From: Phymatolithon calcareum
Lineage: Eukaryota; Rhodophyta; Florideophyceae; Hapalidiales
Assembly (NCBI GenBank): GCA_977006965.1
Contig: OZ345361.1
Location: forward strand, 248,001 to 312,000
DNA: 64,000 nucleotides
Direction: 5' to 3'
Position numbers and translations under genes: made by a program. The notes below the pieces were generated by a model. It was not told where the DNA came from and made no database searches. It saw only the letters and a list, made by a program, of their open reading frames with translations. Shown here piece after piece: positions 43,569 through 53,628 of the stretch (its first letter is position 1; every line of letters starts with the position of its first letter).

Positions 43569-44567
43569 GGAATTTGGTACGGTGAGCACGAAGTTGGCTG
43601 TATTTGGTAAAGTAACCACAATGTACGGGTGTTGTTATGATCGGAAACTTTCTGCAATGAGGTGCAAATTAAATCAGTAGGGTCCAAAAATAAACAATAT
43701 TTATTGATCAGAGCAAAACTGAGGTGGCCACAGGAGCTCGGTGACACATTTCCGATAGATCTGTTTTTTTGCTCTTTCGGACTGTAAACGTGTAACCTTT
43801 AAGAGCAGTATAAGTGGGAGAGATGACTTCATGTCTTGTTTTAGTTTGAAGAGGGCACCGACGGCAAATTCGGTAGAAACTCTAAATCCACTTTAGAGAG
43901 CTTGTGCTTATCTTCCGAAAAAGGAGTTTACACTTAGTCTATGAGTGGCTTTATTGTTTGCAAATCATGAAAACGCGGGACAAAATTTAGAAATCACTAT
44001 TTTTTTGTGCAGTGTCAGCTATTAGTCAGTTCAATTTAGATTTTTGTGGAAGTAACTGATTTGATGTTTTTATAAAAGCCCTCAAGCATCCTAAGATGGT
44101 AAGAGAGTCGCTTTTATGCACTTTTCACTGTATTATATCGCCTAGTTTCTTATACAGGGACTCTCCGTTGTCCATAACATAATTTATGTTGACGCCGTAG
44201 AGTAATGGGGATTCCAATGCCTTCATTGGAGTCCAGATCGTACTTTCTAGGATCTTGCGTCGGTCTCCTGGTGAGGCTCGGATGCTGTTGCGAATGTATA
44301 CCGTATTTTTGTCGGACTCACAGGAAGGAAACTGCTTTTCCCGTATTTTGTGGACATCTGTCGATGTATAGCCTTGACAAACCAGAATATGTCGAGGTAG
44401 ACATGAAGAGAAAATATCGTAGCACTCGCAGAAGCTCAGGTGTCAAAGCAGTTCATATGTTGACCTTGTAGTGTTTGCTCTCAGTCAAAAAAATCATAAC
44501 AACACCCGTGCACGATTGTCATTTCACCGAACACGGCAAAGTACGCGGTCATTTTACCAAATTCACG
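43569..44567. mobile_element. 1-kb element with long imperfect TIRs (~72 bp)
   Basis: The left end (GAATTTGGTACGGTGAGCAC..., to GGGTGTTGTTATGAT at about 43642) is inverted at the right end (GAATTTGGTAAAATGACCGC..., to the same GGGTGTTGTTATGAT), roughly 70% identical over about 72 bases. Each end contains two internal copies of a TTTGGTAAAGTGACC-like word. The interior has no legible transposase. No target duplication was identified, so the superfamily is open. Confidence 0.65.
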
Positions 44568-46268
44568 TACTTTTAATATCGACCAGACTTCTCTCTTCCC
44601 GCACAATCTGATTCACTTCTGCTCAGTTGATCTTCGTAATTTGCTTATTTTTCAAAACAAAAGGTGCCCGAGACATCGTTTTACTGTTTTGCTTATCTCC
44701 TTGAAAGATGTTACTGTTGCCAATGTGAAACGTCGATGAAATGAGTTTTACTTTGATTTAAAAAGCAAGAACAAATAACGAAAACTTTGTGCCTAGCACA
44801 AAAAGCTAATGTTTCCTTCAGAGTTGCTTACCAATCGGTCACAAAGGATCTTGTCCGCTCTCTGAAAGAATACGATCCCACTCTTCTAGCGCCAGGGCAC
44901 ATCAGCAATGGACAGGGACTGAGATCTGTGGCAATGGACGAGATCTCATCTGCTACGCGATCGATTGTGGAAGTGAGTAGCAACGCACGGTGGTCGAAAG
45001 GTGATGGCGGTAGATTGACGAGCAGCGGCAGGCAGGAGGTAAAGGACTGAAAATCTGGGGCCAGGGCTGGGAGCGCGGAAGTGAGCGTTAGTAACGTCAG
45101 GCAGAGGGACGTCGGTGGTCTTCGAGTGAATTCTGAACGGTAAAACGGAATAATTGGGCGTTGCGACCACTCATGTGGACATCAGGTCGGCATGGCAAAA
45201 GAAGTGTATGTATGGCGACACCGCGGGCCTGGAAAAGTCAATACGACAAGAATAAACTTGAGCTTGATGACCAACCCATACAGTTTCGTGACTTGAGCAT
45301 GTTATCAGATCATGCCTGCAGTGCTCTGGACAAGGCTGGTCTCGGTATTGTTACTTGCCGAATGGTCACGTTCCGTCACGGGTTGATATCCAATCAGATC
45401 GGAGCAATGTCGAGCTTTTTGCCTCCGAGTAGCACAGCTGCGTGGTATTATTGACACAGACATGAAAATATGCCCCAGGCGTTTTGTTCACATTCTTGAA
45501 ATGTGCACTTGTCATATCGGTTACGATACGCCCAATCAGTTCTGTAAGTCGAAAAAGAAATTTTGTGCACACTGAATGATACAGCTCTAACAACATATTT
45601 CAAATTTTCAACTTAGTGCATTCGTGCGGCGTAATTTCGGGTGGCTACGAAAGCCGGCATAAAACGGACTTCTTTTCCAAAAAGAGACAAATCAAATGAA
45701 AACTGGATTGCAAAACGTCGAGGTTTTGCAATCCAGTTTTTATTAGAATCGCTTTTTGGTCGCATGAGAGATCTCTCATGCCACCAAAAAGCGATTCTAT
45801 TCCATCTGCATCATGATTTCTTCTCCCAACGTGGCCATTGAACTCGGCTGTCATCCAAGAAATCACTTGCCCTTTAGAAAATCGGTGTTCAATAAGCTCA
45901 GCTTAACTAAGTTCGACACGAAGCTGCGAAAGAAGTGCAGCACACCCTCTTCGATAAATCGAACTGGAGCGGTCGAAAGATAGTTCACGCATTGCGCATG
46001 TACCGGTCCCAACGGCTTTTTTACTGTCTGCGTCAATCAGCCCATATCTCGAGTCCCCAGCGGAGTAGACGCCAACGGGAAAGCCCTGTAGGCCCGTAAG
46101 CCAGTGCGAAAATCGGCCCGCGAAGAAACAGGTGATTTCCATATCTACCGTGCGCAAATCAGCTGACTTCCTCCCGCTGCACTGGACATCACCGGCCAGG
46201 CATCCGCGCACGCTACGCGTCGTCGCCTGAGCTCATTTTGTTTCCCTTACGCCGGAACTTTTGCCCAT
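44568..46268. other. Intergenic; weak exon candidates near 44787 and 45161
   Basis: 44787-44970 reads VSFRVAYQSVTKDLVRSLKE... and ends at a consensus-like donor (GTGAGT). 45200-45440 reads QYDKNKLELDDQPIQFRDLS... Both look protein-like but match no known family and cannot be joined with confidence. A minus-strand frame at 45903-46211 (no ATG at its start) is also unassigned. Confidence 0.25.
45699..45798. repeat. Two adjacent near-perfect hairpins
   Basis: Hairpin 1 has the 18-bp arm AAAACTGGATTGCAAAAC (45699-45716) inverted at 45723-45740. Hairpin 2 is a loopless 54-bp palindrome (45745-45798, arm AGAATCGCTTTTTGGT then GCATGAGAGA) with one mismatched pair. They are four bases apart. RNA from either strand would fold into two stem-loops. 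Confidence 0.92.
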
Positions 46269-47549
46269 ATGGGTATCTTATATAGTCACATCGTGTTTCA
46301 GCCGCCGGAACCTCCAACGTACGCAGACGAGCAGGGCATTTTCTTCTTTCGCAAAAGCCGCGAGGGATCGGAATCGAAGCCGCGTGACGAAGATTACCTT
46401 GACCGACCGCTCGTCTATCTGCGTACCTCGCGCGGAAACACAATTCCGGGGGCTTTTTTTCATCAGCGAAATTCATACTACACGATTCTTTTCAGCCATG
46501 TACGTTTAGCTGGCATTCTATTTGATTCATTACATATCATTTCTGCATATATATGTTTGCATCTGCTGTCTTTCGCGTTGCATTCTTTCATTGCATTTTA
46601 TTGTAAATTATGCATTCGGTATCAGTCGCTGTGTGCATCACATATGGAATTGTACTAACGGATATTGCGCATGATGCCTTTGACACAGGGAAACGGCGAG
46701 GATCTCGGCGTGAGCTCAACCTACGCTCATGATCTCTCACGAGCGCTGCAGACGAGCGTATTTGCGTACGATTACTCCGGCTATGGTCTAGCAAACGGAA
46801 AGCCTAGCGAGGCGAATTGCTATGCAGATATCCGGGCTGCGTACACCTATCTCATCGGCGAGCGTCGGATCCCACCGCATCGCATATTGCTCTTCGGGCG
46901 CTCACTCGGCTCCGGTCCAACGATTGACTTAGCTGCCGCATTGGGCAGCGCTTGCGGTGGCGTTGTTCTAATTGGCGGTTTGACATCCTGCGTGCGTGTC
47001 ATATTCAGTTATTTAAGCCCGACGATGAAGTTCGACATGTTCCCAAATATCGACAAAATTCATCGAGTTATTGTCCCCATCTTCTTTGTTCATGGCATGA
47101 TTGATAACGTCGTGCCGTTCGAACATGGCGTCGAACTATGCCGTCGCGCCCGATACCCGCTTCTACCGCTGTGGGTGCGCGGGGCAGGACATAACAATCT
47201 TGAAAGCGCGCGATTTCAGGACGAAGTCTTCCCTCGATATGCGCAAGTTTTGGAGGAGTTTCGACGCTGGCGACGACCAGAACAACTGGAGGACAGACTA
47301 CCGCCAGTCCCGAAGGACGCGCAAGGTGCTCTTGGAAAAGTCATTTTTCGGTGTTTTATGCCAACGCGCCGTGAAAGTAAAGCTGGGCTCTCATTGAAGA
47401 AGCGGAAATCGGTGATTCCCAGAAGCCCTTCATGTAGCCGAAATCTTGTTCGAACCGACAGTGAGGAGGCGTCCATTCGCGGGCTGTGGTCTGAGGTCAC
47501 CGTGTTGGGTAGAACCGGCACGGGTCGTCGACCAAGTACTAACTTCTAA
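46269..47549 (+). CDS. ABHD17-like serine hydrolase (two exons)
   Basis: Exon 1 is 46269-46499 and exon 2 is 46689-47549, with a 189-bp phase-0 intron (GTACGTTTAG...TGACACAG). Splicing joins TILFSH to GNGEDLG, the family's conserved SHGNAEDLG-like motif, which confirms the junction. The product is 363 residues, an alpha/beta hydrolase. The catalytic Ser is in LFGRSLGSGPT, Asp in HGMIDNVVPF and His in GAGHNNLE; YDYSGYGLANGKPSEANCYADI is diagnostic of the ABHD13/17 group (quoted here in part as GYGLANGKPSE). Animal ABHD17 enzymes remove palmitate from membrane proteins; the substrate here is unknown. The last ~90 residues are basic and family-unlike. An additional 5' exon with a Cys-rich palmitoylated tail, as in ABHD17, may be missing. 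Confidence 0.88.
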
Positions 47550-48497
47550 GGATCAGCCTACTTCTCGTTTGTAGGAAGCATGGACCCCGAAGATAGCTTT
47601 CTAGGAGTTATTACAAGCTGGCGATTTGGCCAGCTTTGTTAATTGCCTAGGGACATGGCATGCAATCGAAAATCGATCATGTGGCTGTCCAGGAGCAGAT
47701 TGTGGCTGGCTCTGGAGACGTAGGAGAAAAGGACGCGCTGGTCCCGCGTGACTGAGCTTGTCAAGACTGAAAACTTGGAATTCTCATGTGCTGTATCGTG
47801 GTGAATGCTGGGCCAGATCGATTCGTCTAATTATTCGAAATCGAAGCATCAATGCATTCTTCGTACACGGCGTACACTTACTACTGTACGAAATGCGTCT
47901 CATACAACGAGCACTTCTTGCCCACGTGGCTGCATCTCGTTAGTTACCTGAGAATAGCAATAATCACTACTAATTTATTTGTAAAATATAGTTTTCGTTC
48001 CCTTTCAAGTTTCGAAATGCAGCCTAACTTGTATCATACAGGACATAAACAGACTATACTACATTAATTTTAGTGCTTGAGTGAAAACCCTTACACCCGA
48101 ATATATCGGAAAAATAGGAGTATATTTTAATATATTAAAACATTCCAGAAGTTCTGCTAGCGCTATAAATGGTCATATTATGATCATTTATAGCGCTAGC
48201 AGAACTCTATTTTCTATATGTTTTTTCAAAATAATATATAAATATTTTTGCTCGTCATACACCTCAATCGGGTTCCAACTGTTCGACAACGCAGTAGGTC
48301 GCATGAATGAGCATTTCGAGGAACACTGAACTCGTCGCTGTAGAATCCATCGCATCTCTTGAGACAGCCTCCACGCGATAACGTCGCCATCACGTTTGCA
48401 AAATAGCTGGCATCCTGTACCCGCACGTGTGCTCCGTTACCGCACGACCATCTGGGAGAAAGTCCCGTGTCCGTCATTACGACGACCCGCCGTATTC
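47550..48497. other. Intergenic, no gene seen
   Basis: It contains the 3' region of the hydrolase gene, the near-perfect hairpin at 48150-48206, and the 5' region of the UBX gene. Frames are short and unremarkable. Confidence 0.5.
48150..48206. repeat. 28-bp inverted repeat, one mismatch, 1-base loop
   Basis: The arm AGTTCTGCTAGCGCTATAAA (first 20 of 28, from 48150) is inverted at 48179-48206 with one mismatch. It lies about 290 bp upstream of the UBX gene. Confidence 0.93.
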
Positions 48498-50021
48498 ATG
48501 GAGATCCCGCGGGAACTCATTGAGCAGTTCTTGCGTGTCACTAATTCGACTGAACCACTTGCGAACCAGCTGCTAATGGACAGTGGGCTTGACCTTGACG
48601 CCGCCATCTCTTCCTTCTTTGCAATCCAGGAAGCCGGTGGCGTACCCGACGTCGTCCCCGAACCGCCCGCACCCACTCCTTCCTCAGCAAATGCACCCCC
48701 GTCATTGCACCCCCCCGCTTCCGTTGATGCTGATGAAGCCTTTGCCCGCGCCTTAGCCGCACAGGACAATCGTTCTGCCCCGATGGATATGGACGAGGAC
48801 GGCGTGCGTGCACCCATCCCGCAACGCATTGACACGCTTATTCCGAACGCCATCCCGCGCCGCAGTCAGGTCGTCTACGACCCATTCACTGCCCCTGACG
48901 ACCCCAACCGCGACAACCCTTTGTCCGCCATGTTTCGCCCTCCTGCGCACCTCATTTTCCAAGGTACGCTGGACGATGCCATGGCTGCCGGTCGACGGCT
49001 TAATCGCTGGGTACTCGTCACGATCCACCAATCCGAGGTTTTCCCCTGTCATGTCCTGAATCGCGACGTTTGGTCTGACCAGTATGTACAAGAGCTCCTG
49101 GAAAACTCGTTTGTGTTCTGGCAGCGCGATGCTACATCAGACGACGGACGTCGTTACAACCAGTTTTATCGCTATTCTAGGGACCCCCACATCGCCATTA
49201 TCGATCCGCGTTCCGGTGAGCGTGTTGTCGTATGGGGTCCACCCATGCACGCTCTTGGGCGCGACGATGTTCTTCGCTACCTCACAGAGTTCATCGCAAC
49301 ACAATCCCTGGACAACGAATCTCCAATTCGACGAGCGTCTCCAGGCGCCTCCTCCGCGGCCCGACCCGCACGGCCTCCGCCGCCGGCCGTCGATGAAGAG
49401 GCCGACATCGCGGCAACAGAAGATGCGCAACTTGCTGCTGCGATCGCTGCTAGTATGGCCTATTCTGCCGGCGAAGATGCTGTCGAACCTGCCGGAATCG
49501 CCGTCCCGAACGGCCGCCCGTACGCGGCGGCTGCCGCCAATGATGAGGATGGTGCGCGTCCGAATGCTTTGCGCGATCTTAGCAGGCATCGCTCCGCAAC
49601 GGACCCTACGCTTAACCGCGATCGCAGCTTGCGGGCGCAGCAGGACTCGGAGTACGAGGCGTCCCTCGCTCTGGACCGCGCCAAGGCGGAAAGCGTGCGC
49701 GAAGAGGAGGAGCGCGTGAGACGTGCGCAACAGTTGCGCGACGCAAAGCGTGCTCGAGTGCCCCCGGAACCGCCCGTTGGGACCGCGGGCACCGCCGAGC
49801 TAATGATACGCTTACCGGATAACAAGCGTCTGCAGCGTCGCTTCTTCGCGACTGATACGATTGGGTCGGTTTACGATTATGTCGAGGTGCAGTCTGAGAC
49901 GGCTGAGGGTACGTATGACCTGATGACGCCGTTTCCTAAACAAACGCTGAGTGACCGCGCGGTAACTATAGCGCAGGCTGGGCTATGCCCAAAGGCGGTG
50001 CTTGTTGTGCATATTCGTTAG
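48498..50021 (+). CDS. UBXD7-like protein: UBA-UAS-UIM-UBX adaptor
   Basis: A 507-residue adaptor predicted to link ubiquitinated substrates to the p97/Cdc48 segregase. The ATG at 48498 was chosen because the UBA domain begins there at once (MEIPRELIEQFLRVTNS). Domains: UBA about 2-42 (ending DLDAAISSFF), acidic/Pro linker, thioredoxin-like UAS about 140-270 (NRWVLVTIHQSEVFPCHVLN, RDPHIAIIDPRSGE), a UIM about 310-330 (TEDAQLAAAIAASMAYS), an Arg/Glu coiled coil about 390-430, and a C-terminal UBX about 435-507 (AELMIRLPDNKRLQRRF, FPKQTLSD). This is the full UBXD7 order. No intron. Cytosol/nucleus expected. Confidence 0.93.
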   Translation: MEIPRELIEQFLRVTNSTEPLANQLLMDSGLDLDAAISSFFAIQEAGGVPDVVPEPPAPTPSSANAPPSLHPPASVDADEAFARALAAQDNRSAPMDMDEDGVRAPIPQRIDTLIPNAIPRRSQVVYDPFTAPDDPNRDNPLSAMFRPPAHLIFQGTLDDAMAAGRRLNRWVLVTIHQSEVFPCHVLNRDVWSDQYVQELLENSFVFWQRDATSDDGRRYNQFYRYSRDPHIAIIDPRSGERVVVWGPPMHALGRDDVLRYLTEFIATQSLDNESPIRRASPGASSAARPARPPPPAVDEEADIAATEDAQLAAAIAASMAYSAGEDAVEPAGIAVPNGRPYAAAAANDEDGARPNALRDLSRHRSATDPTLNRDRSLRAQQDSEYEASLALDRAKAESVREEEERVRRAQQLRDAKRARVPPEPPVGTAGTAELMIRLPDNKRLQRRFFATDTIGSVYDYVEVQSETAEGTYDLMTPFPKQTLSDRAVTIAQAGLCPKAVLVVHIR

Positions 50022-51019
50022 AGCGATAATTGTTGTAGGTTTGTACACTTTGTCAACTTAACTCGGTGTTCTCCTGGTGATTCTCTGCTTAGCCAGGTCA
50101 TGCAAAAGAATTGAGTAGGAACTTGGGAGTTCAGGTCGTTGTTGTGGTGGAGCAGTAGTTGCATTCTCGACTATTATGTCAGGCAAAACAAGCCAGAGTT
50201 ACCACAAAGGAGTTTTCCGTTGAAGAGAAGTGCCACCATCTGACCCTTTGAAGTTGCAGAAGGTGCATGCATCCTACCCACCGGTTCTATGGACTGGAAT
50301 GAGAACGGTACGGTATATAGTTGCGCACGGGCCTGACGCACCATCTTGAGCGGGCAAGTCAGGCCCGAGAACAGCGAAGGATTTTGATATCCTGCAAACG
50401 CGTTTTCGTAATTCGGGGCTCCCAAGCAATTCCGACTGCAGATGATTTGCAAGGTGTTTTTCTTCTACTGTACAGTATCGATACGCTTGTTTGTAATCAT
50501 TTCATGGTATTCAAATTTCCGATATGTCGCATGGATACAGACATTATCCCTGCATTAAGCTACGTGAGCCACAAAAAAGAGCTTTAATCAGAACGTTTTG
50601 CCGAGGTGTACTCGCCCTCATATCTCTCTTCTTCTTGCTGAACGAGCCTCGCTCAATTTTAAGGAACAGTCTGAACCTTTCTGTAGAAGATTGCCCAGGA
50701 AGCTCAAAATGCGCTTTTCAGTGGTCTGCGGTAGCTTTATTCATTCGTTCTTTTCGCGGTTGTGCTGGGTCGCCGGAAATGAGTTAAATTTGGTGAACAA
50801 AGTTTATAATTACCCGTTGCTGTACTGTCCAGCCAACAATGAGGGTTTTAATCAACATTGAGACAACGGTTGTGAGGCATTGTTACTGCTTGTACTTTTC
50901 ATGTTACAGAAGAAGTCAATCCTCGATTAGCGGGTGAATATCGAACAGAGGAGATAGCTTACTGTAATAATTTTGAAGATTTTTATTGTATTGCCAGTAC
51001 CCCTTCATTAGAGTAATTG
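50022..51019. other. Intergenic, no gene recognised
   Basis: About 1 kb after the UBX gene with only short unremarkable frames. Ends at the target duplication of the hAT MITE. Confidence 0.5.
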
Positions 51020-51027
51020 AAAGCAAT

Positions 51028-51446
51028 TAGGGATGGCCCTCCCGAAAGGGCCCCTCCCCGAAATGGGCCCTTTTTTACCTCAAAGAGGGGATTTTGCCCT
51101 CTCCCTCGCGCCAAGTAGAGGGCCCCTTTCGGGCTTATGATATTCTTACGACAACGAAGTGCTTATGATATTAGAATATGGACAGAATTGTACAGTATAC
51201 AGAAACGTGGACGCAGCATTAGCTTCATGGCATGAGGGCTACGGATTCAGGACGAGAAATCAACCTGCCAGTGCTTCTGACGTATGATACTGATGTCTGA
51301 TGAAACAATCCTCTCCAGTTTCGGGCTTTTCGGGGCCCGAAATCAGGTCTGTAATGAGGGTCAAAGAGGGCCCCTCCCCTCTAGAGGGCCACTGATAGAG
51401 GGCAAGTACGGCCCTCCGGGCCAATGTTTCGGGAGAGCCATCCCTA
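51028..51446. mobile_element. 419-bp hAT-type MITE with perfect 8-bp target duplication
   Basis: The ends are TAGGGATGGCCCTCCCGAAA and, inverted, TAGGGATGGCTCTCCCGAAA. The 8-bp duplication AAAGCAAT lies at 51020-51027 and 51447-51454. The TIR start (TAGGG) and 8-bp duplication are hAT hallmarks. The interior is full of GGGCCC(C/T)-type words (AGGGCCCCTCCC, GAGGGCCCCTTTCGGG). No protein; it depends on an unknown autonomous partner, different in TIR from the element at 40604-43008. Confidence 0.92.
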
Positions 51447-51454
51447 AAAGCAAT

Positions 51455-52037
51455 TAATACGAATGGCGTTCAGGGCATCTTTGCAAATTCCAGCTCAAGT
51501 TGGCGTAATTGTTCGTTCTGCAGAATGCAACGCAATGCAGAGGCATAGGGAAGAACCTCCGTCTTCCTGCAACTCGAGGAGCACCGTGACGCTAGCAACA
51601 CGCGACAGGGAAATTTGAAATAATGCTGTTTCCGGAGCTATGTTACAAAGGAAAGAAGACTACAGTTTTGACGGGATGAAGTCCTCCGAATATAGAATTT
51701 TCAGTGCTGACGTTAACTTTTTTTTAAAAAAAAGTTAATGTCAGCACTGAAAATTCTGAGTAAATTTCGGAGTCTTGGGTTGGACTGTCCAACAATGCTT
51801 AGAAAAAACAGCAAATTCTGATGCCCATATATATGAACTGTGATTGGGGGAACCAAGATTCTTGCATTGGCCTGAAGATGCACTTCTTCATTTGGGAGAG
51901 AAACATAGCTCTGCCGTCTATGATGCGAAGAGTAGCCGCTGCGGTCTGCTCTCACACTTTTCGGCGAAATGGACGATATAAGGATAGGACAGACATGCAT
52001 AGGAACATGTTCGTCCAACTTTGGTTTGTCAGTAGTC
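51455..52037. other. Intergenic with palindrome; 5' region of EcsC-like gene
   Basis: No gene is seen before 51969. Holds the long palindrome at 51694-51757 and the presumed promoter of the gene at 52038. Confidence 0.5.
51694..51757. repeat. 64-bp palindrome, one mismatched pair
   Basis: AGAATTTTCAGTGCTGACGT (first 20 bases) begins a sequence that is its own reverse complement over 64 bases except for one pair (C/T in the centre of each arm). The centre is oligo-T/oligo-A. It lies about 280 bp upstream of the EcsC-like gene. Confidence 0.94.
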
Positions 52038-53570
52038 ATGGACGCATCTCTTGAAAGCACGAAAACGCCTCTTCTCGTAAGACCTCGCTACCGGGATTTA
52101 TTGAATGTTGTAACACCACCGTCTCCTGATCGCGCGCGTTTGGATGGCCGCTTAGATCAAAGCAGAACAGCAGCGGACGAAAGCGCAGCCCTGCACCATC
52201 TTGAACAATCAAGCGAGAACGAGACTTCAGATCCAGAGCCTGCAAGTATTCTTCGACACGAGGAAGCCCTTGAGAACAGAGGCGAATCACAGCAAGATCA
52301 TCTTGTCTTTCGCATTGCCTCTGATACCGCAACTGCGAGACAAGGTGTACTATCTCCCGGTCATGACCAGGCCATGGAGAACCGCCATGTACCGCAGGAG
52401 AGAGCAATAATTCTGGAAGAAGTTCGCCTGCATCCCCATCAAGAACGCGCAAGTTGGAACACATTGCAAGTCGAGGAAATATCGAATGCAGAAGGGACGC
52501 CCCTTCTCGATGGAGACCAACGCAGTGGGGGACGGGAAGCATTGCAAGAAGCTACCTGTGGCTTGAGCAACGTAACAACTGCCAAAGAAGGTGAATGGTA
52601 TCCCTATCAAGACTGCGAGAGGAGGAAACAGAACTCGACAACAGAAGACGCGGAAGGTGCCACCAGCACCACACATGCTCACGATGATCCATTTCTTGCA
52701 GGCGTGTCGGCTGACGTGAACATCAAAGATGTTTTAGAGACAATTGGCCTGGGGGATTGGTTTACAGTTTGTTCTTCGGTGCCGACGGGAGACATCGGCT
52801 CTAATTCGTCGACCACGCCAGCTTCCATCCAAGACGACGACACATCCTCTACACCTACACCTGATTCAGTGGAGAACGCCGGATCGAAAGCTCTGGACCT
52901 TCTCATGGAAATCGCAAACAAAGGAATTGATGGCGTCGGATCTTTCGTCTCTGCCGCAGTTCTCGCAGATGAGTACCGCAATGAAGAGTCGCTCTCCACT
53001 ATCGAGGAACGAATCAATTCGCTAATCTGGCACGAAAGTCGGAAAGTTTTTGCAGTGGGCTTCGCCACAGGCCTGTTCGGTCTCGCAGCGCTGCCTGTGA
53101 CTGTACCAGCAAGCCTCTTCCTCAGCTGGGTGACACAAGCCCGACTTTCGGGCGCGATTGCAAATTTATGTGGCTACGACGTAACGAGCCCACAAGTGCG
53201 TACTCTGGTGATGGTCACCTTACTCGGTGATTCCGGTAAAGCCGTGTTGAAGCGTTTGGGGGTCTCAGTGGCTGAGAAGATGGCTTCTCATGTGATCAAA
53301 CACCTTCCCAGCAAAGTTTTCATTGAAATTAATAAGGCTGTTGGTCATCGCCTCATTACAAGGGCCGGTACCAGCGGAAGTATCAACCTTATCAAGTGGG
53401 TACCTGTGATTGGAGGTGTTGTTGGCGGCAGTGTGGATTGCATTGCTTGCACGACCACAGGAGAAGTTGCTCGCTGGGCGTTTTACAAGAAGGATCTTGA
53501 GGAATACTGTCGTGGTCCTCGTACTGAGGACTCTACTTGGGAGTGGGAGGATTATGTTGGAAGTGATTGA
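52038..53570 (+). CDS. EcsC-like domain protein with long disordered N-terminus
   Basis: 510 residues from ATG 52038 (an upstream in-frame ATG at 51969 would add 23). The first ~230 residues are acidic, Glu/Gln/Asp/Ser/Thr-rich and probably unstructured. The C-terminal ~190 residues look like an EcsC domain: alternating Gly-rich hydrophobic segments FATGLFGLAALPVTVPASLF, an ANLCGYDVTSPQVRTLVMV stretch, then LIKWVPVIGGVVGGSVDCIA and a final ARWAFYKKDLEEY. In bacteria EcsC-type proteins are small membrane-associated proteins of poorly known function. The hydrophobic stretches could insert in or hug a membrane. Single exon, intact frame. The domain call is from motif resemblance alone. Confidence 0.6.
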   Translation: MDASLESTKTPLLVRPRYRDLLNVVTPPSPDRARLDGRLDQSRTAADESAALHHLEQSSENETSDPEPASILRHEEALENRGESQQDHLVFRIASDTATARQGVLSPGHDQAMENRHVPQERAIILEEVRLHPHQERASWNTLQVEEISNAEGTPLLDGDQRSGGREALQEATCGLSNVTTAKEGEWYPYQDCERRKQNSTTEDAEGATSTTHAHDDPFLAGVSADVNIKDVLETIGLGDWFTVCSSVPTGDIGSNSSTTPASIQDDDTSSTPTPDSVENAGSKALDLLMEIANKGIDGVGSFVSAAVLADEYRNEESLSTIEERINSLIWHESRKVFAVGFATGLFGLAALPVTVPASLFLSWVTQARLSGAIANLCGYDVTSPQVRTLVMVTLLGDSGKAVLKRLGVSVAEKMASHVIKHLPSKVFIEINKAVGHRLITRAGTSGSINLIKWVPVIGGVVGGSVDCIACTTTGEVARWAFYKKDLEEYCRGPRTEDSTWEWEDYVGSD

Positions 53571-53628
53571 CGTTTTCAGGCATTCCCTTGTCTACGTCAA
53601 CCTAATTGAAATCCAATAAAGGTTCTGT

